This document shows positions 7,955 through 17,036 of a DNA stretch of 31,244 nucleotides, in pieces. The first letter of the stretch is position 1, and each line of letters opens with the position of its first letter. The position numbers and the translations under genes were made by a program. The DNA lies in assembly GCA_002320815.1 (NCBI GenBank), contig DCLA01000111.1, forward strand, positions 61,179-92,422, written 5' to 3'. Source of the stretch: Myxococcales bacterium UBA1660 (GTDB taxonomy: Bacteria > Myxococcota_A > Polyangia > Polyangiales > Houyiibacteriaceae). Below the pieces are notes generated by a model, which saw only the letters and a list, made by a program, of their open reading frames with translations, did not search any database and was not told where the DNA came from.

Positions 7955-7956
7955 GG

Positions 7957-9225
<1,269 letters not shown>

Positions 9226-9254
9226 GGCGCTGCTTACCCGGTTGGGCCCCCGGA

Positions 9255-9344
9255 AGCAACGGGCTCCCGGAAGCAACGGGGCCCCCTGGGAGCAACGGCC
9301 CCTGGGGGAGCAACGGCCCCTGGGGGAGCAACGCCCCCGGGGAC
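9255..9344. repeat. Tandem array of about five 18-nt units in the murA upstream region
   Basis: AGCAACG recurs at 9255, 9272, 9291, 9309 and 9327, at intervals of 17, 19, 18 and 18 nt. Units three and four are identical (AGCAACGGCCCCTGGGGG). Every unit holds a small self-complementary core such as CCCC-T-GGGG. The array fills the space between murA (minus) and the glycosyltransferase gene (plus), so it overlaps the likely promoters of both. Confidence 0.8.
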
Positions 9345-9377
9345 CCGGCCGTTGACGCGAGGTGCCCCGGATGCGAC

Positions 9378-10346
9378 GTGCCAGGGGTGGGAGCGGTGCG
9401 CAGGCGACTGGACCGGGCCCGGCGCCTCCTGGGTCGCCGGGGCGACCGGCTGAACGCCGTCCGGCGGAACCTGGAGATGTGGGGCGACCAGGCCTGGGTC
9501 CTGGCGCGCGCGCGGATACGGCGCCCGGCCCCGGTGCCGCCCTTCGACGGCGACGCGCGCTTCTCGCTGGTCACGGTGAACTTCTCGACCACCCGCTACC
9601 TGGCGCTGATGCTCCTCACCCTGGCCGAGCAGGACGCGCTCCAGCGGGTCCGGCGGATCGTGGTGGTGGACAACGACTCCCGCGACGGTGGCCTGCCGCT
9701 CCTGCGGGATCTCGCGGCGCGCCATCCGGCCATCCACCTGGTGGAGAACCACCTGGTGACCACCCACGCCCGGGGGCTCCGATTGGGCGCCGCCGCCGTG
9801 GACGCCTTGGACCGGGAGGCGGAGCGGCCGTCCAACGTGCTCCTGGTCTGCGACACCGACGTGGTCTTCCGGTCCCGGCGGACCCTCGGCGAGCTGGCGG
9901 AGCGCTTCGCTCGGGAGCCGGCCCCGGCCTTCGTCGGCGAGCTCCGGCGGGGCCTCTACCCCTACCCCGAAGCCCAGGCGTCCTTCTTCGCCGTACGCCG
10001 CGACTGCTACGCCCGGCGCGACGTCCGCCCCTTCGTGCATCACGGGGCGCCCGCCTACTGGATGCAGCGGAGCCTGTGGCGAGCCGGGCTGGAGCTGGAC
10101 GACTTTCCCAGCAACCACGGCGGCTACGTCCTCCACCGGGGCCGGAGCGGGGTCGCCGCGGCCCGCGCCCGGCCAGGGGACTCCTACGCCACCGCGCGCT
10201 TCCGCGATCCGCACTTCATGGGGGTCCCCGAAGGGCCCCACGTCTGGGCCACCATCGAGGCCCGCCACGCCGCGCTCCTCGACGGCCCTACCGACGTGCT
10301 GGCCGCGGCGCTGCTGGAGCGGCTGGCCGACGTCGGTCGCGGCTGA
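9378..10346 (+). CDS. Glycosyltransferase, GT-A fold (GT2-like)
   Basis: A 322-residue cytoplasmic protein with no clear membrane span. After a basic N-terminus (1-50), residues 62-115 (SLVTVNFSTTRYL, then IVVVDNDSRDGG) match the nucleotide-binding first half of family 2 glycosyltransferases. VCDTDVVF at 158-164 supplies the DxD-type motif (Asp159, Asp161) that holds the metal and nucleotide sugar. The acceptor and donor sugars cannot be read from the sequence. No other polysaccharide genes flank it, so it may act alone in envelope or lipid glycosylation. The start is uncertain: GTG at 9378, 9387 or 9396 are all in frame, with only a poor ribosome site (GAGG at 9359). It diverges from murA across the repeat array. 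Confidence 0.75.
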   Translation: MPGVGAVRRRLDRARRLLGRRGDRLNAVRRNLEMWGDQAWVLARARIRRPAPVPPFDGDARFSLVTVNFSTTRYLALMLLTLAEQDALQRVRRIVVVDNDSRDGGLPLLRDLAARHPAIHLVENHLVTTHARGLRLGAAAVDALDREAERPSNVLLVCDTDVVFRSRRTLGELAERFAREPAPAFVGELRRGLYPYPEAQASFFAVRRDCYARRDVRPFVHHGAPAYWMQRSLWRAGLELDDFPSNHGGYVLHRGRSGVAAARARPGDSYATARFRDPHFMGVPEGPHVWATIEARHAALLDGPTDVLAAALLERLADVGRG

Positions 10347-10383
10347 GCGCGCTCCCCTGCCTGGGGTGTCGGAGGCCGCCGAC

Positions 10384-10402
10384 ATGTCCCGATCCCGGAC
10401 AC
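10384..10402. promoter_or_regulatory. Operator-like palindrome TGTCC-N7-GGACA, copy 1
   Basis: TGTCC (10385-10389) and GGACA (10397-10401) form an inverted repeat with a 7-nt spacer. The second copy lies exactly 103 nt downstream, close to ten helical turns, which is the geometry of two dimers that could contact each other by looping. The sequence TGTCCCGATC recurs once more at 10522 without its right half. Confidence 0.4.
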
Positions 10403-10486
10403 TCCCTCGGCGAGAAGCGCAAAACCCTGGAAAATTGCGCTCTGTCTCCCTCCGAGGTGTTCGAGTGGGCCTTCCCTTCCGGCGCC

Positions 10487-10505
10487 GTGTCCGGCATCCG
10501 GACAC
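10487..10505. promoter_or_regulatory. Operator-like perfect palindrome, copy 2
   Basis: GTGTCCGGCATCCGGACAC has 8-nt perfect arms around CAT, about 140 nt upstream of the roadblock gene start. It could be a dimeric regulator site or an RNA hairpin. No U-tract follows, so a terminator is less likely. Confidence 0.5.
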
Positions 10506-10648
10506 CTCGCCCCCGGGGAATTGTCCCGATCTCCCCAGAGATCGCCGTTCGCGAGGGCTGGTCCGGTCTTTGCGAAGGCTCCCTGCACTCTCGCGGTGAC
10601 GGGGACCAGGTCGGCGAACGCGCCCGGAGAGACACAGGAAGGGATCAC

Positions 10649-11014
10649 ATGTCGGACATCAAGCAGACGCTCCAGGCGGCCATGAACATCGAGGGCGCCA
10701 TCGGCGCGGCCCTCGTGGACTACGAGAGCGGCCTGACCCTCGGCACCGCCGGCGGCGGCGCCCGCCTGAACATCGAGACCGCGGCTGCGGGCAACACCGA
10801 GGTGGTGCGCGCCAAGATGAAGGTCATGAACATGCTCGGCATCGACGGGACGATCGAGGACATCCTCATCACCCTCGGCGACCAGCTGCACCTCATCCGC
10901 CCGCTCGAGAAGAAGCCGCAGTTCTTCATGTACGTGGCCATCGACCGCAAGCAGGGGAACCTGGGCATGGCCCGCTACCACGTGAAGGATCTCGAGCAGA
11001 AGCTCGACATCTGA
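10649..11014 (+). CDS. Roadblock/LC7-domain protein
   Basis: A 121-residue protein that is entirely one roadblock/LC7 domain. The family comprises small alpha/beta dimerising proteins; bacterial members such as MglB act as regulators of small Ras-like GTPases. The features seen are an N-terminal helix (SDIKQTLQAAMNIEGAIGAA), a glycine-rich turn (TLGTAGGG), the segment AAAGNTEVVRAKMKVM, and a strand-rich C-terminal half (DILITLGDQLHLIRPL). It resembles the stand-alone type also common in actinobacteria more than M. xanthus MglB, and no GTPase gene lies beside it, so the partner is unknown. The ATG at 10649 has a strong ribosome site (AGGAAGGG). A 9-bp-stem hairpin lies 12 nt after the stop. 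The preceding 302 nt look heavily regulated. Confidence 0.85.
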   Translation: MSDIKQTLQAAMNIEGAIGAALVDYESGLTLGTAGGGARLNIETAAAGNTEVVRAKMKVMNMLGIDGTIEDILITLGDQLHLIRPLEKKPQFFMYVAIDRKQGNLGMARYHVKDLEQKLDI

Positions 11015-11026
11015 AGATTCCGGTCC

Positions 11027-11054
11027 GCGGGGCGCTCCGGGGGGGGCGCCCCGC
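11027..11054 (+). terminator. Hairpin terminator candidate after the roadblock gene
   Basis: GCGGGGCGC (11027-11035) pairs perfectly with GCGCCCCGC (11046-11054) around a 10-nt loop, 12 nt past the stop codon. No long U-tract follows, only a pyrimidine-rich stretch, which is common in GC-rich genomes. It also separates the convergent gene on the minus strand. Confidence 0.6.
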
Positions 11055-11115
11055 ACCTTCCTTCGGGTGTGAGGGAGGCGTGGGTGAGGCGTACGTCGGG
11101 AGCCCGGGGAGGGGC

Positions 11116-11652
11116 TCAGCGGCGGAACTCGCTCAGGTGGGTGATGAACCACTCGTCCCCCCACGAGATCATGGTGCGGACCTCGAAGCGCCGCTCCTCG
11201 TCGCCCACCCGGTAGACGATGTGGTTGTGGCGCTGGGCCCAGTACGGCAGGCGGTTGGACTCCTGCCGGACCTCGACCCAGCCGCGACGCCGCGAGAACT
11301 CGAAGCGCACGAACTCCGCGCGTTCGCGATCGGCCCCGAGCTCCTCGTGCAGCTCGTGGATGTCGCGCTCGTACATCCCGATGATCAGGTCGTAGAGGCC
11401 GTCGGGGTCGGCGATCCCCTTCACCGCGCGGAAGACCTCACGGGAGAGGAAGAAGGGCATGGCGGCCTGCACGTCGTCGGCCTTGATGGCCGCGAAGAGG
11501 GTCCGCGCCTTGGCCTCGACGTCGCCCGGCCCCGGACGCCGCGGCGCCTCGGTGAGCTCGGCGCGGTTGCCCTCGGGCACGGGGATCTCGATGGCCTGGG
11601 CCGAAGCCAGGGCGGTGAGGGCCAACACGAAGAGCAAGATGGGCGCGCGCAT
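11116..11652 (-). CDS. Secreted protein of unknown function
   Basis: A 178-residue protein whose first 20 residues (MRAPILLFVLALTALASAQA) are a clear cleavable signal peptide with an Ala-x-Ala end, so it should be periplasmic. The mature part is mixed alpha/beta, with an acidic helical centre (YERDIHELHEELGADRERAE) and a C-terminal half rich in aromatic residues and His (YWAQRHNHIVYRVG, ISWGDEWFITHL). The shape resembles small NTF2-like or lumenal accumulation-type domains, but I do not recognise the family and assign no activity. The ATG at 11652 is chosen over one at 11700 because it begins the signal peptide. It lies 101 nt downstream of the 13106 lipoprotein gene and may be read from its own promoter. 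Confidence 0.7.
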   Translation of the reverse strand: MRAPILLFVLALTALASAQAIEIPVPEGNRAELTEAPRRPGPGDVEAKARTLFAAIKADDVQAAMPFFLSREVFRAVKGIADPDGLYDLIIGMYERDIHELHEELGADRERAEFVRFEFSRRRGWVEVRQESNRLPYWAQRHNHIVYRVGDEERRFEVRTMISWGDEWFITHLSEFRR

Positions 11653-11753
11653 GGAGCCTCCATAGCACCCCACGCGCGCCGGGCCCACGAAGCGCCGCAC
11701 CGCTCCGCCGACGGGCTCGGGGAGGCCTCGCTACCGTTCGGCCCGCCGGGCGC

Positions 11754-13106
11754 TCAGCGGCGCGCGAGCCGGAGGTGGTCCGCCTGCGCTCGGGCCGCCG
11801 AGGACCCCAGCGCCAGCGCCGGGATCGCCGCGAGCTGCCGGACGAGATCCTGGGCCACCTGCTCCCGGGCCGCGGCCTCGGCGCGCTCGTCGCCGATGCC
11901 GTTGGCGTTCGCCCGCGCGGTGAGCTCGGTGAGCGGCTGGCCCGTCCACGCCGAGTAGACCTTCAGGTTCGCCGTCGCCTCGTACCAGACCCGGCGCGTC
12001 CCCATGCGGCTGGCGAAGTGACTCTCGACCTCGGCCACGAGCACCACGTCGAGGGCGCCGCGCTCGGCGTCCGCCAAGGCGCGCAGGGCGGCCCCGCGTC
12101 CCCGCGCGTCGAGGAGCGCGCGGCGGGTCCGCGGCTCCAGCGGGCGCCGCACGCGAGCGCCGCGGGACCGGAGCCCGGTGCCCAGCGCGGCAGCGAACGC
12201 GTCCCTCGCCGGGTCGGCGGCCCCGGTGAGCACCAGGGCCCAACGCCGCCCGTCCACGCGCCGCTGGGTCAGCGGCGTGCGCAGCTCTCCGAAGATCGAG
12301 CCCAGGGGCGGCACGAGCCCCGCCCGGTCGAGGGTGACCACCTGCGGCTCCGCGAGGTCCACCTCGAGCAGGGCCAGCCCGCGAGCGTCGATGGCGCCGC
12401 GCACCGCCTCGCCCTCGCCCTCCGCCATCGGCTCCGCGACCAGCGGTAGCCCGGCGAAGGCGGTGACCGGCTCGCCGTCGCGCACCAGGCGCACGGCGGG
12501 CTTGCGGACCGGCCCGGCCTCCGCGGCGACGGGTACGCCGCCGTCCCAGAGGGGCTCGAGCCGCAGGGCCCGCACCGCCTCGTTGGCCTCGCGGAGCAGC
12601 GGTTCGAGCTCGGTCCGTTCGCAGCTCTCGTCGGCCAGGAGTGCCTGGCGCCGATCGCACACGAAGTTCGCCACGGCGGCCTCCTGGAGGCGCGCCAGCG
12701 GCGCCGAGGAGAACCCCGGCTGGGGAAGCAGCTGCGGAAGCGCGGCGAGGAGGGCTTCGCCCCGGGCTCGCTCCAGGCGGATGCTCGCCTGGTGCCCGCC
12801 GGCACCCTCCTCGGTGACGACCTCGTCGTGGGCGGGATCGAAGAGCTCCACCGGAGCGTCCCGGCCCCAAGGGCCCAACACGGCCTCGCGGAACGCCTGG
12901 CGGGCTGCCGTGAGGGCTTCCTCGGGGGTGGCGCCGCGGCCGACGGCGGTGGTCAGCTCCGGGGCTCCCGGCTCGGCGGGGATCACCTCCGCGATCTCCT
13001 CGCCGCCTCCCGTGGTGTCCGGGGTGGGATCCGGCCCGGGGGTCGGCTGCGGATCGGGGGTGCAGCCCAAGGCCAGGACCAGCGCGAACCCGAGCGCACG
13101 CCTCAT
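11754..13106 (-). CDS. Lipoprotein of unknown function (LPP20/FlgT-like pieces)
   Basis: A 450-residue predicted lipoprotein. The signal sequence ends LALGC (Cys15), followed by a Pro/Thr/Asp-rich linker (16-45) of the kind that tethers a domain to the outer membrane. Residues 52-80 (TAVGRGATPEEALTAARQAFREAV) resemble the start of LPP20-type domains, and residues about 360-435 (LDVVLVAEVESHF, then YEATANLKVYSAWTGQPLTEL) resemble the strand-helix unit of FlgT or penicillin-binding protein activators. Both are weak resemblances. Two Cys near 150-163 could pair. The gene overlaps the upstream membrane-protein gene by ATGA, so the two products are probably made in step and may form one complex spanning both membranes; that last point is inference. 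Confidence 0.7.
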   Translation of the reverse strand: MRRALGFALVLALGCTPDPQPTPGPDPTPDTTGGGEEIAEVIPAEPGAPELTTAVGRGATPEEALTAARQAFREAVLGPWGRDAPVELFDPAHDEVVTEEGAGGHQASIRLERARGEALLAALPQLLPQPGFSSAPLARLQEAAVANFVCDRRQALLADESCERTELEPLLREANEAVRALRLEPLWDGGVPVAAEAGPVRKPAVRLVRDGEPVTAFAGLPLVAEPMAEGEGEAVRGAIDARGLALLEVDLAEPQVVTLDRAGLVPPLGSIFGELRTPLTQRRVDGRRWALVLTGAADPARDAFAAALGTGLRSRGARVRRPLEPRTRRALLDARGRGAALRALADAERGALDVVLVAEVESHFASRMGTRRVWYEATANLKVYSAWTGQPLTELTARANANGIGDERAEAAAREQVAQDLVRQLAAIPALALGSSAARAQADHLRLARR

Positions 13107-14242
13107 CGGGCCATCACCTGGGTCACGCCGGACCAGTCGAGCCCGCCGAGGGCCGCGCGGGCCTTGGCGAGCCCCTCACCCAGCGCCTGCTCGGGCGTGC
13201 GGCCGGCGAGCGCCGCGGGCTCGCCGGGCTCGCCCTCGAGGGCGAGGTCGATGAAGAAGTCTTCGAGCATCGTCTGATAGGCCACGGAGAAGGCATTGTC
13301 GGGCTCGACCCGCAGGGGCGCCAGTCGCTCGAAGAGCGGCCGAGCGCGAACCCAGAACGCCCCCTCTTCGCCGGCGGCGCGCGCGAGCCGAGCGTCCGAG
13401 GCCAAGAGCGAGCCGACGTGGACCAGGTAGTTGTCCACCTGCTCGGCGAGGGCGCCGTCGATGGCCGCGCCCGGCCGACCGAGCCGGAGCACGGCGGGGA
13501 TCCGCGCGGCGGCGTCGGCGATGACCAGGGCGTTGGCGGCGGCGAGCTGCCCGTGCACCTCGTCGACGTCGGCCTCGGCCAGCCGGATGGGGATCGCCCG
13601 ATCCAGGGCGCGCACCAAGTAGCCCCGGTGGGCGGCGTCCTCGAGTCGCCGCTGGAGCGCGTCGACGCCCTCGGGGCGGTAGACCTCCGAGAGGCTCGGA
13701 TCGAAGGTCTCGCGGACCACGCCCTCCAGGAACCCGGGCTCGGTCCGCGCCATCAGCGCGCCGGTCATCACCCGGGCGTTGCGATCCCCCTCGGTCAGCG
13801 AGCTGGCCACCACGTCGTAGACCTGGATCTCGAACATCGCGTTCTGGCGCTCGACGATGTGGTTCTGCTGGAACGCCAACCACACCTGCATCCCGGGGAT
13901 GGCCAGGGCCAGGATGGTGAAGATCAGCATGAAGAGCCGACGCCGGATCAGGAAGCGGACGACCGCCTCCATGAAGAGGCGCGCGTCGTCGATGATCGCG
14001 TCGCGATCCGGCCACTGGCTCCGCTCGCCGCTGAAGCGCGCCAGGGTCTCGGTGAGGGTCCCGAAGGACTTGACCACCTTGTTGCGGTCGAAGATGGGGA
14101 TCAGCAGGCGGAGCCCGGAGAAGAACCCGCGACGGGCCTTCTTGCTCTTCTCCGCGCGCTCCTCGATGCGCGCGAGGCGGTCGCGGAGCTCGCGATTCTC
14201 GGCCTCGAGGGCCGCCACGCGGGCGAAGGCTTCGTCATCCAT
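13103..14242 (-). CDS. Membrane-anchored coiled-coil protein of unknown function
   Basis: A 379-residue protein of unknown family. Residues 5-37 are a heptad-rich acidic/basic coiled coil (VAALEAENRELRDRLARIEE). A basic, hydrophobic stretch (38-60) follows. One strong transmembrane helix lies at about 102-124 (LFMLIFTILALAIPGMQVWLAF), then a polar helix (FQQNHIVERQNAMFEIQ) and about 240 residues of mostly helical sequence. The order TM helix then QxN-rich juxtamembrane helix is common in bacterial membrane sensors or scaffolds, but no catalytic motif is visible. The stop overlaps the start of the 13106 lipoprotein gene by 4 nt. The diheme cytochrome gene ends 54 nt upstream, so it may belong to that longer transcript. 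Confidence 0.75.
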   Translation of the reverse strand: MDDEAFARVAALEAENRELRDRLARIEERAEKSKKARRGFFSGLRLLIPIFDRNKVVKSFGTLTETLARFSGERSQWPDRDAIIDDARLFMEAVVRFLIRRRLFMLIFTILALAIPGMQVWLAFQQNHIVERQNAMFEIQVYDVVASSLTEGDRNARVMTGALMARTEPGFLEGVVRETFDPSLSEVYRPEGVDALQRRLEDAAHRGYLVRALDRAIPIRLAEADVDEVHGQLAAANALVIADAAARIPAVLRLGRPGAAIDGALAEQVDNYLVHVGSLLASDARLARAAGEEGAFWVRARPLFERLAPLRVEPDNAFSVAYQTMLEDFFIDLALEGEPGEPAALAGRTPEQALGEGLAKARAALGGLDWSGVTQVMAR

Positions 14243-14296
14243 GGGGGCCCGGATGTAGCAGGCGTCCCGCTCCGGGGCAGCGAGACTTCTCCGCTC

Positions 14297-15394
14297 TCAC
14301 CACTCGCAGGGCGGGAGCGTCGCCGCCCACTCGGCCACCAACGCGGCCCCGAACTCGTCCGGGAGCGAGCGGCCGATCGGCGGCATGGGGCTGGGGAAGT
14401 CACCCTCGGCGGCGCGCATCCGGCGCACCAGGATGGAGCCCCAGGGATCGTGGGGCGAGAGGCGCAGCCCGTCGCTGGCGGTGCCCGGGTACTGGGTGTA
14501 CTCGCAGCGGGTGCGGGTGTCTTCGGTGGGCGTGGACCAGCGGAGGTCCATCGTCAGCTCCGGCGGCGCGTACCCGCCCGGGCGGTGGCAGCCCCCGCAG
14601 TTGGCATGCAGGTAGGCGCGCGCTCGCGCCTCGAGGGGCGCGCTGGCGTCGCTCGGTCGCGGCATGGCCGGGACGTCGGGGACGGCCTCCACGAGGCCCC
14701 GGTCGCGCCACACCTCGAGCTGGGGCCGGGCCGGCTCCGCGCCGTGCTGGACGGGCAACGCGAGCTGGGGCGCGGAGAGGCCGAGGAGGGGCGCGGCCCG
14801 CGAGTGGCAGCGGGGACAGCTCTCGGGCCCGGGATAGAGGTAGGCGGCCTCGAGGTCCCCGGGCACCGCGAAGACCTCCGTCGCCGACTCCGTCATCAGG
14901 ACTGCGTCCCCGTCGGCGAAGCGATAGGAGAAGAAGCGCACGCCGTCGGCGAGCTGGACCGAGAAGCGCAGCTCGAGGTTCACCGGATCCGCTTCGGTCG
15001 GCCGCGCGAAGAGCTTGGCGAAGCGCGTCCCGACCGGGACCTCCAGGAAGTCCTCCGCGCCGAACGTGGCCACCGCGCCCGGCGGCAGCGCGATCCAGCG
15101 CTCCTTGGCCGCGTAGTCGCTGAAGAGCGGCGAGGCCACCGCGTAGGGCACCAGCTCGTCGGCGAGCACCAGGGGCTCGACGCTCCGCACGCAGCCGGTG
15201 GCCGACAGGGCCCGCGGCGGCTCGCCGCCGGCGACCACCGTGGCGAGACAGTCGGCGGTGGTCACCGCGGGTGGGAGCGCCCGGAGCGCGGGGGTCCCGG
15301 AGGGCGGCGGCGGTGGGGAAGGCGCGGGGTCCGCCTCGCCGCAACCGAGCAGGGTCAGAGCGAGCGCGAGCGCGAGGCGGGTCGCCGCGGTCAT
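14297..15394 (-). CDS. Diheme c-type cytochrome lipoprotein (SO2930-like)
   Basis: A 365-residue lipoprotein: the signal ends LTLLGC with Cys18, followed by a Pro-rich linker. Two covalent heme c motifs are present, CPRCH at 193-197 and CGGCH at 266-270, and PMPPI near 336-340 could provide a Met axial ligand. The middle part (70-130, LVPYAVASPLFSDYAAKERWIALPPG) and YLHANCGGCHRPGG match the diheme family typified by Shewanella SO2930, whose role is not well established. It would carry electrons at the outer face of a periplasmic membrane. The ATG shares one base with the stop of the 16116 gene, so it is the last member of a coupled group that includes an ABC-2 permease. Heme loading is predicted from motifs only. 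Confidence 0.88.
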   Translation of the reverse strand: MTAATRLALALALTLLGCGEADPAPSPPPPPSGTPALRALPPAVTTADCLATVVAGGEPPRALSATGCVRSVEPLVLADELVPYAVASPLFSDYAAKERWIALPPGAVATFGAEDFLEVPVGTRFAKLFARPTEADPVNLELRFSVQLADGVRFFSYRFADGDAVLMTESATEVFAVPGDLEAAYLYPGPESCPRCHSRAAPLLGLSAPQLALPVQHGAEPARPQLEVWRDRGLVEAVPDVPAMPRPSDASAPLEARARAYLHANCGGCHRPGGYAPPELTMDLRWSTPTEDTRTRCEYTQYPGTASDGLRLSPHDPWGSILVRRMRAAEGDFPSPMPPIGRSLPDEFGAALVAEWAATLPPCEW

Positions 15395-16116
15395 CACGCG
15401 AAGGTGAGCCCGAGCGCGAAGAGCATCAGCCCCACGGCGATGACCGCGAGATGCCGCAGCCCTTCCGGACGTAGGAAGCGATCCTCGCCGTCGAAGGCCC
15501 GCTGGCTCATCCGGAACGCCGCCGCGACCCAGAGCGCGAAGCCGCCGAGCGCGAGAAGCGTCCAGCCCGGCCGGGGCGTGAAGGGCTCGTCGAGCTGGGC
15601 CCGGTAGCTCCGCCGGAGCTCCGCGTCCGTCCGCTCGCTGTCCATGGCGGCGCGCTCGCCCTGGGTCATGAGCTCGGCGATCGCCGCGTTGGCGCGCGCG
15701 AGCCGATCCGCGTGGGGCGTGTACATGCCGGCCGCGCTCAGGATCGCGCTGCGCTCGGCGCGCCAGGCCAGGAGGGCCTCGGCGTCGTCCTCGCGGGCCT
15801 CGGCGGCCATCGCCTCCAGGCGCTCGAGACCCGCCGTCGACCAGGGGTTCCCCGGGGCGTACCAGGCGCCGGCGAGCCGAAAGTGCATCCGCGCCCCCTC
15901 CCGGTCTCCGGCGGCCAGCGCCTCGTCGCCGAGGCGGAGCTCCAGGAACGCCCCGACCAGCACCCGCGCCAGCACCGCCAAGGCGACCAACCCGCCGATG
16001 GCGACGACTCGAACCCACCGCCGAGACCCGGTGGCCTTCTTGGGCGCCGTGGGTCGCCGCCGGGGGGCGCGCGCCGGCGCGACCTCGGCGACCGTGTCCG
16101 CGTTCTCGTCGATCAC
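15394..16116 (-). CDS. Small membrane protein with a helical soluble domain, unknown function
   Basis: A 240-residue protein. An Arg/Pro-rich cytoplasmic N-terminus (1-33) precedes a transmembrane helix at about 35-55 (VRVVAIGGLVALAVLARVLVGA). A helical region, TPR-like in its Ala/Leu/Glu pattern (LRLGDEALAAGDREGARMHF), runs to about 180, and two more hydrophobic helices close the protein (LLALGGFALWVAAAF; LAVIAVGLMLFALGLTFA). No catalytic motif is seen. The GTG start at 16116 overlaps the permease stop by GTGA, and the stop abuts the diheme gene, so it is firmly inside a coupled operon. A partner or assembly role for the permease is plausible but not shown. An in-frame ATG at 16170 would overlap the permease far more and is rejected. 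Confidence 0.75.
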   Translation of the reverse strand: MIDENADTVAEVAPARAPRRRPTAPKKATGSRRWVRVVAIGGLVALAVLARVLVGAFLELRLGDEALAAGDREGARMHFRLAGAWYAPGNPWSTAGLERLEAMAAEAREDDAEALLAWRAERSAILSAAGMYTPHADRLARANAAIAELMTQGERAAMDSERTDAELRRSYRAQLDEPFTPRPGWTLLALGGFALWVAAAFRMSQRAFDGEDRFLRPEGLRHLAVIAVGLMLFALGLTFA

Positions 16117-17036
16117 ACGAAGTCTCGGCGCGCGAAGACCGCCGACGCCAGCACCAGGAGCGCCACGCAATAGGCGGCGGCGTAGAGCATGGTCGTGCCC
16201 ACGTAGACCCAGGGGCCCCCCGCCTCGGCGGCCACGAGGGTCGCGTGGCCGGGCACGAAGAGGTCGAAGTTGGGGACCACCCGGGCGAGCCCGTGCAGGG
16301 CCGTCCGGACCTCGTCGGTGAGCAGCTCCGAGCGCATGTCGGCCATCGCCTGGGCGCTCCGACCGACGAGCCAGATGCCGAAGGTGAAGCCGCCGGTGAG
16401 GAAGGGCGTGGAGAACGAGGAGAAGAAGAGCGCGACCGCGGTGAGGACCGCGATCTCCCCCACGTCGAGCAGGAGGGCGCGCCCGACCAGGGCCACGTCG
16501 ACGTGGACCGCCCCGGCGAAGGCGACCCCGGCGCCGAAGAAGACCAACGCCAGGGGCACGAGGGCGGCGATGGGGTCGGAGACCTTCCGCAGCAGCACGA
16601 CCAGCGTGACCACGAACACCGCCAGCCCACCGAAGGCGACCCCCATGGGGGCTCCGCGCTGCAGGGCCATCACGCCGAGCTGGATGCCGCCCATGATGGC
16701 CACGAAGACCAGGCCGGTGAGCACGATGCCCCCGAACTTCCCCACCAGGAACTGCCAGCGCCGAATGGGCTTGGGCAGGATCACGTAGAGGGTCTTCCGT
16801 TCGATCTCCTTGTAGAGGAGCGAGGAGCCCAGGAAGATCGCCACCACCACGCTGAAGAAGGAGATGGACGCCAGCCCGATGTCCTCCACCACCCGGAGCT
16901 GCTGATCCAGCGAGAGCTCCCCGAGAGCGAGTGTGAACACGAGCAGGGCGGACGCGAGCCCGACCACGCCGTGGAGGATGCGGTCGCGGACGGCCTCCCG
17001 GAAGGTGTTGAGCACGATGGCCCAGATGCGGCTCAT
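16113..17036 (-). CDS. ABC-2 type transporter permease
   Basis: A 307-residue inner-membrane protein with about six helices. The opening MSRIWAIVLNTFREAVRDRIL and the segment SLLYKEIERKTLYVILPKPIRRWQFLVGKFGG are characteristic of ABC-2/NosY-like permeases: the charged E-R-x-T-x-x-x-x-L-x-x-P loop is the usual contact to the ATPase. Such permeases export lipids, polymers, peptides or drugs, or help cytochrome assembly (NosY). No ATP-binding subunit is encoded anywhere in the window, so it must use one encoded elsewhere. It overlaps both neighbours by 4 nt. Placement beside an SdhC-like protein and a diheme cytochrome suggests an electron-transfer or cofactor context; this is inference. Confidence 0.88.
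   Translation of the reverse strand: MSRIWAIVLNTFREAVRDRILHGVVGLASALLVFTLALGELSLDQQLRVVEDIGLASISFFSVVVAIFLGSSLLYKEIERKTLYVILPKPIRRWQFLVGKFGGIVLTGLVFVAIMGGIQLGVMALQRGAPMGVAFGGLAVFVVTLVVLLRKVSDPIAALVPLALVFFGAGVAFAGAVHVDVALVGRALLLDVGEIAVLTAVALFFSSFSTPFLTGGFTFGIWLVGRSAQAMADMRSELLTDEVRTALHGLARVVPNFDLFVPGHATLVAAEAGGPWVYVGTTMLYAAAYCVALLVLASAVFARRDFV

Larger units (their letters stand above)
10347..10648. other. 302-nt gene-free region dense in inverted repeats
   Basis: No convincing reading frame lies here. From left to right it holds TGTCGG/CCGACA (10367-10384, possible terminator of the glycosyltransferase gene), two TGTCC-N7-GGACA palindromes, GCGCAA/TTGCGC flanking the most AT-rich patch (10417-10440), and CGATCTC-CCCA-GAGATCG (10527-10544). 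A copy of the CCCCGGGGA-TTGTCC motif lies at 10511-10528. The density of symmetry suggests a complex promoter for the roadblock gene or a structured leader. Confidence 0.6.

Noticed and set aside
9226..9276. Extended murA start at ATG 9276
   Set aside because: It adds 17 residues read through the tandem-repeat region, and GTG 9225 restores E. coli numbering of Lys22.
9255..9344. CRISPR array
   Set aside because: Units are contiguous with no unique spacers, and only 18 nt long.
10288..10635. Minus-strand 115-codon frame in the gene-free region
   Set aside because: Arg/Pro/Ser-rich with no domain; it overlaps the glycosyltransferase gene and the palindromes.
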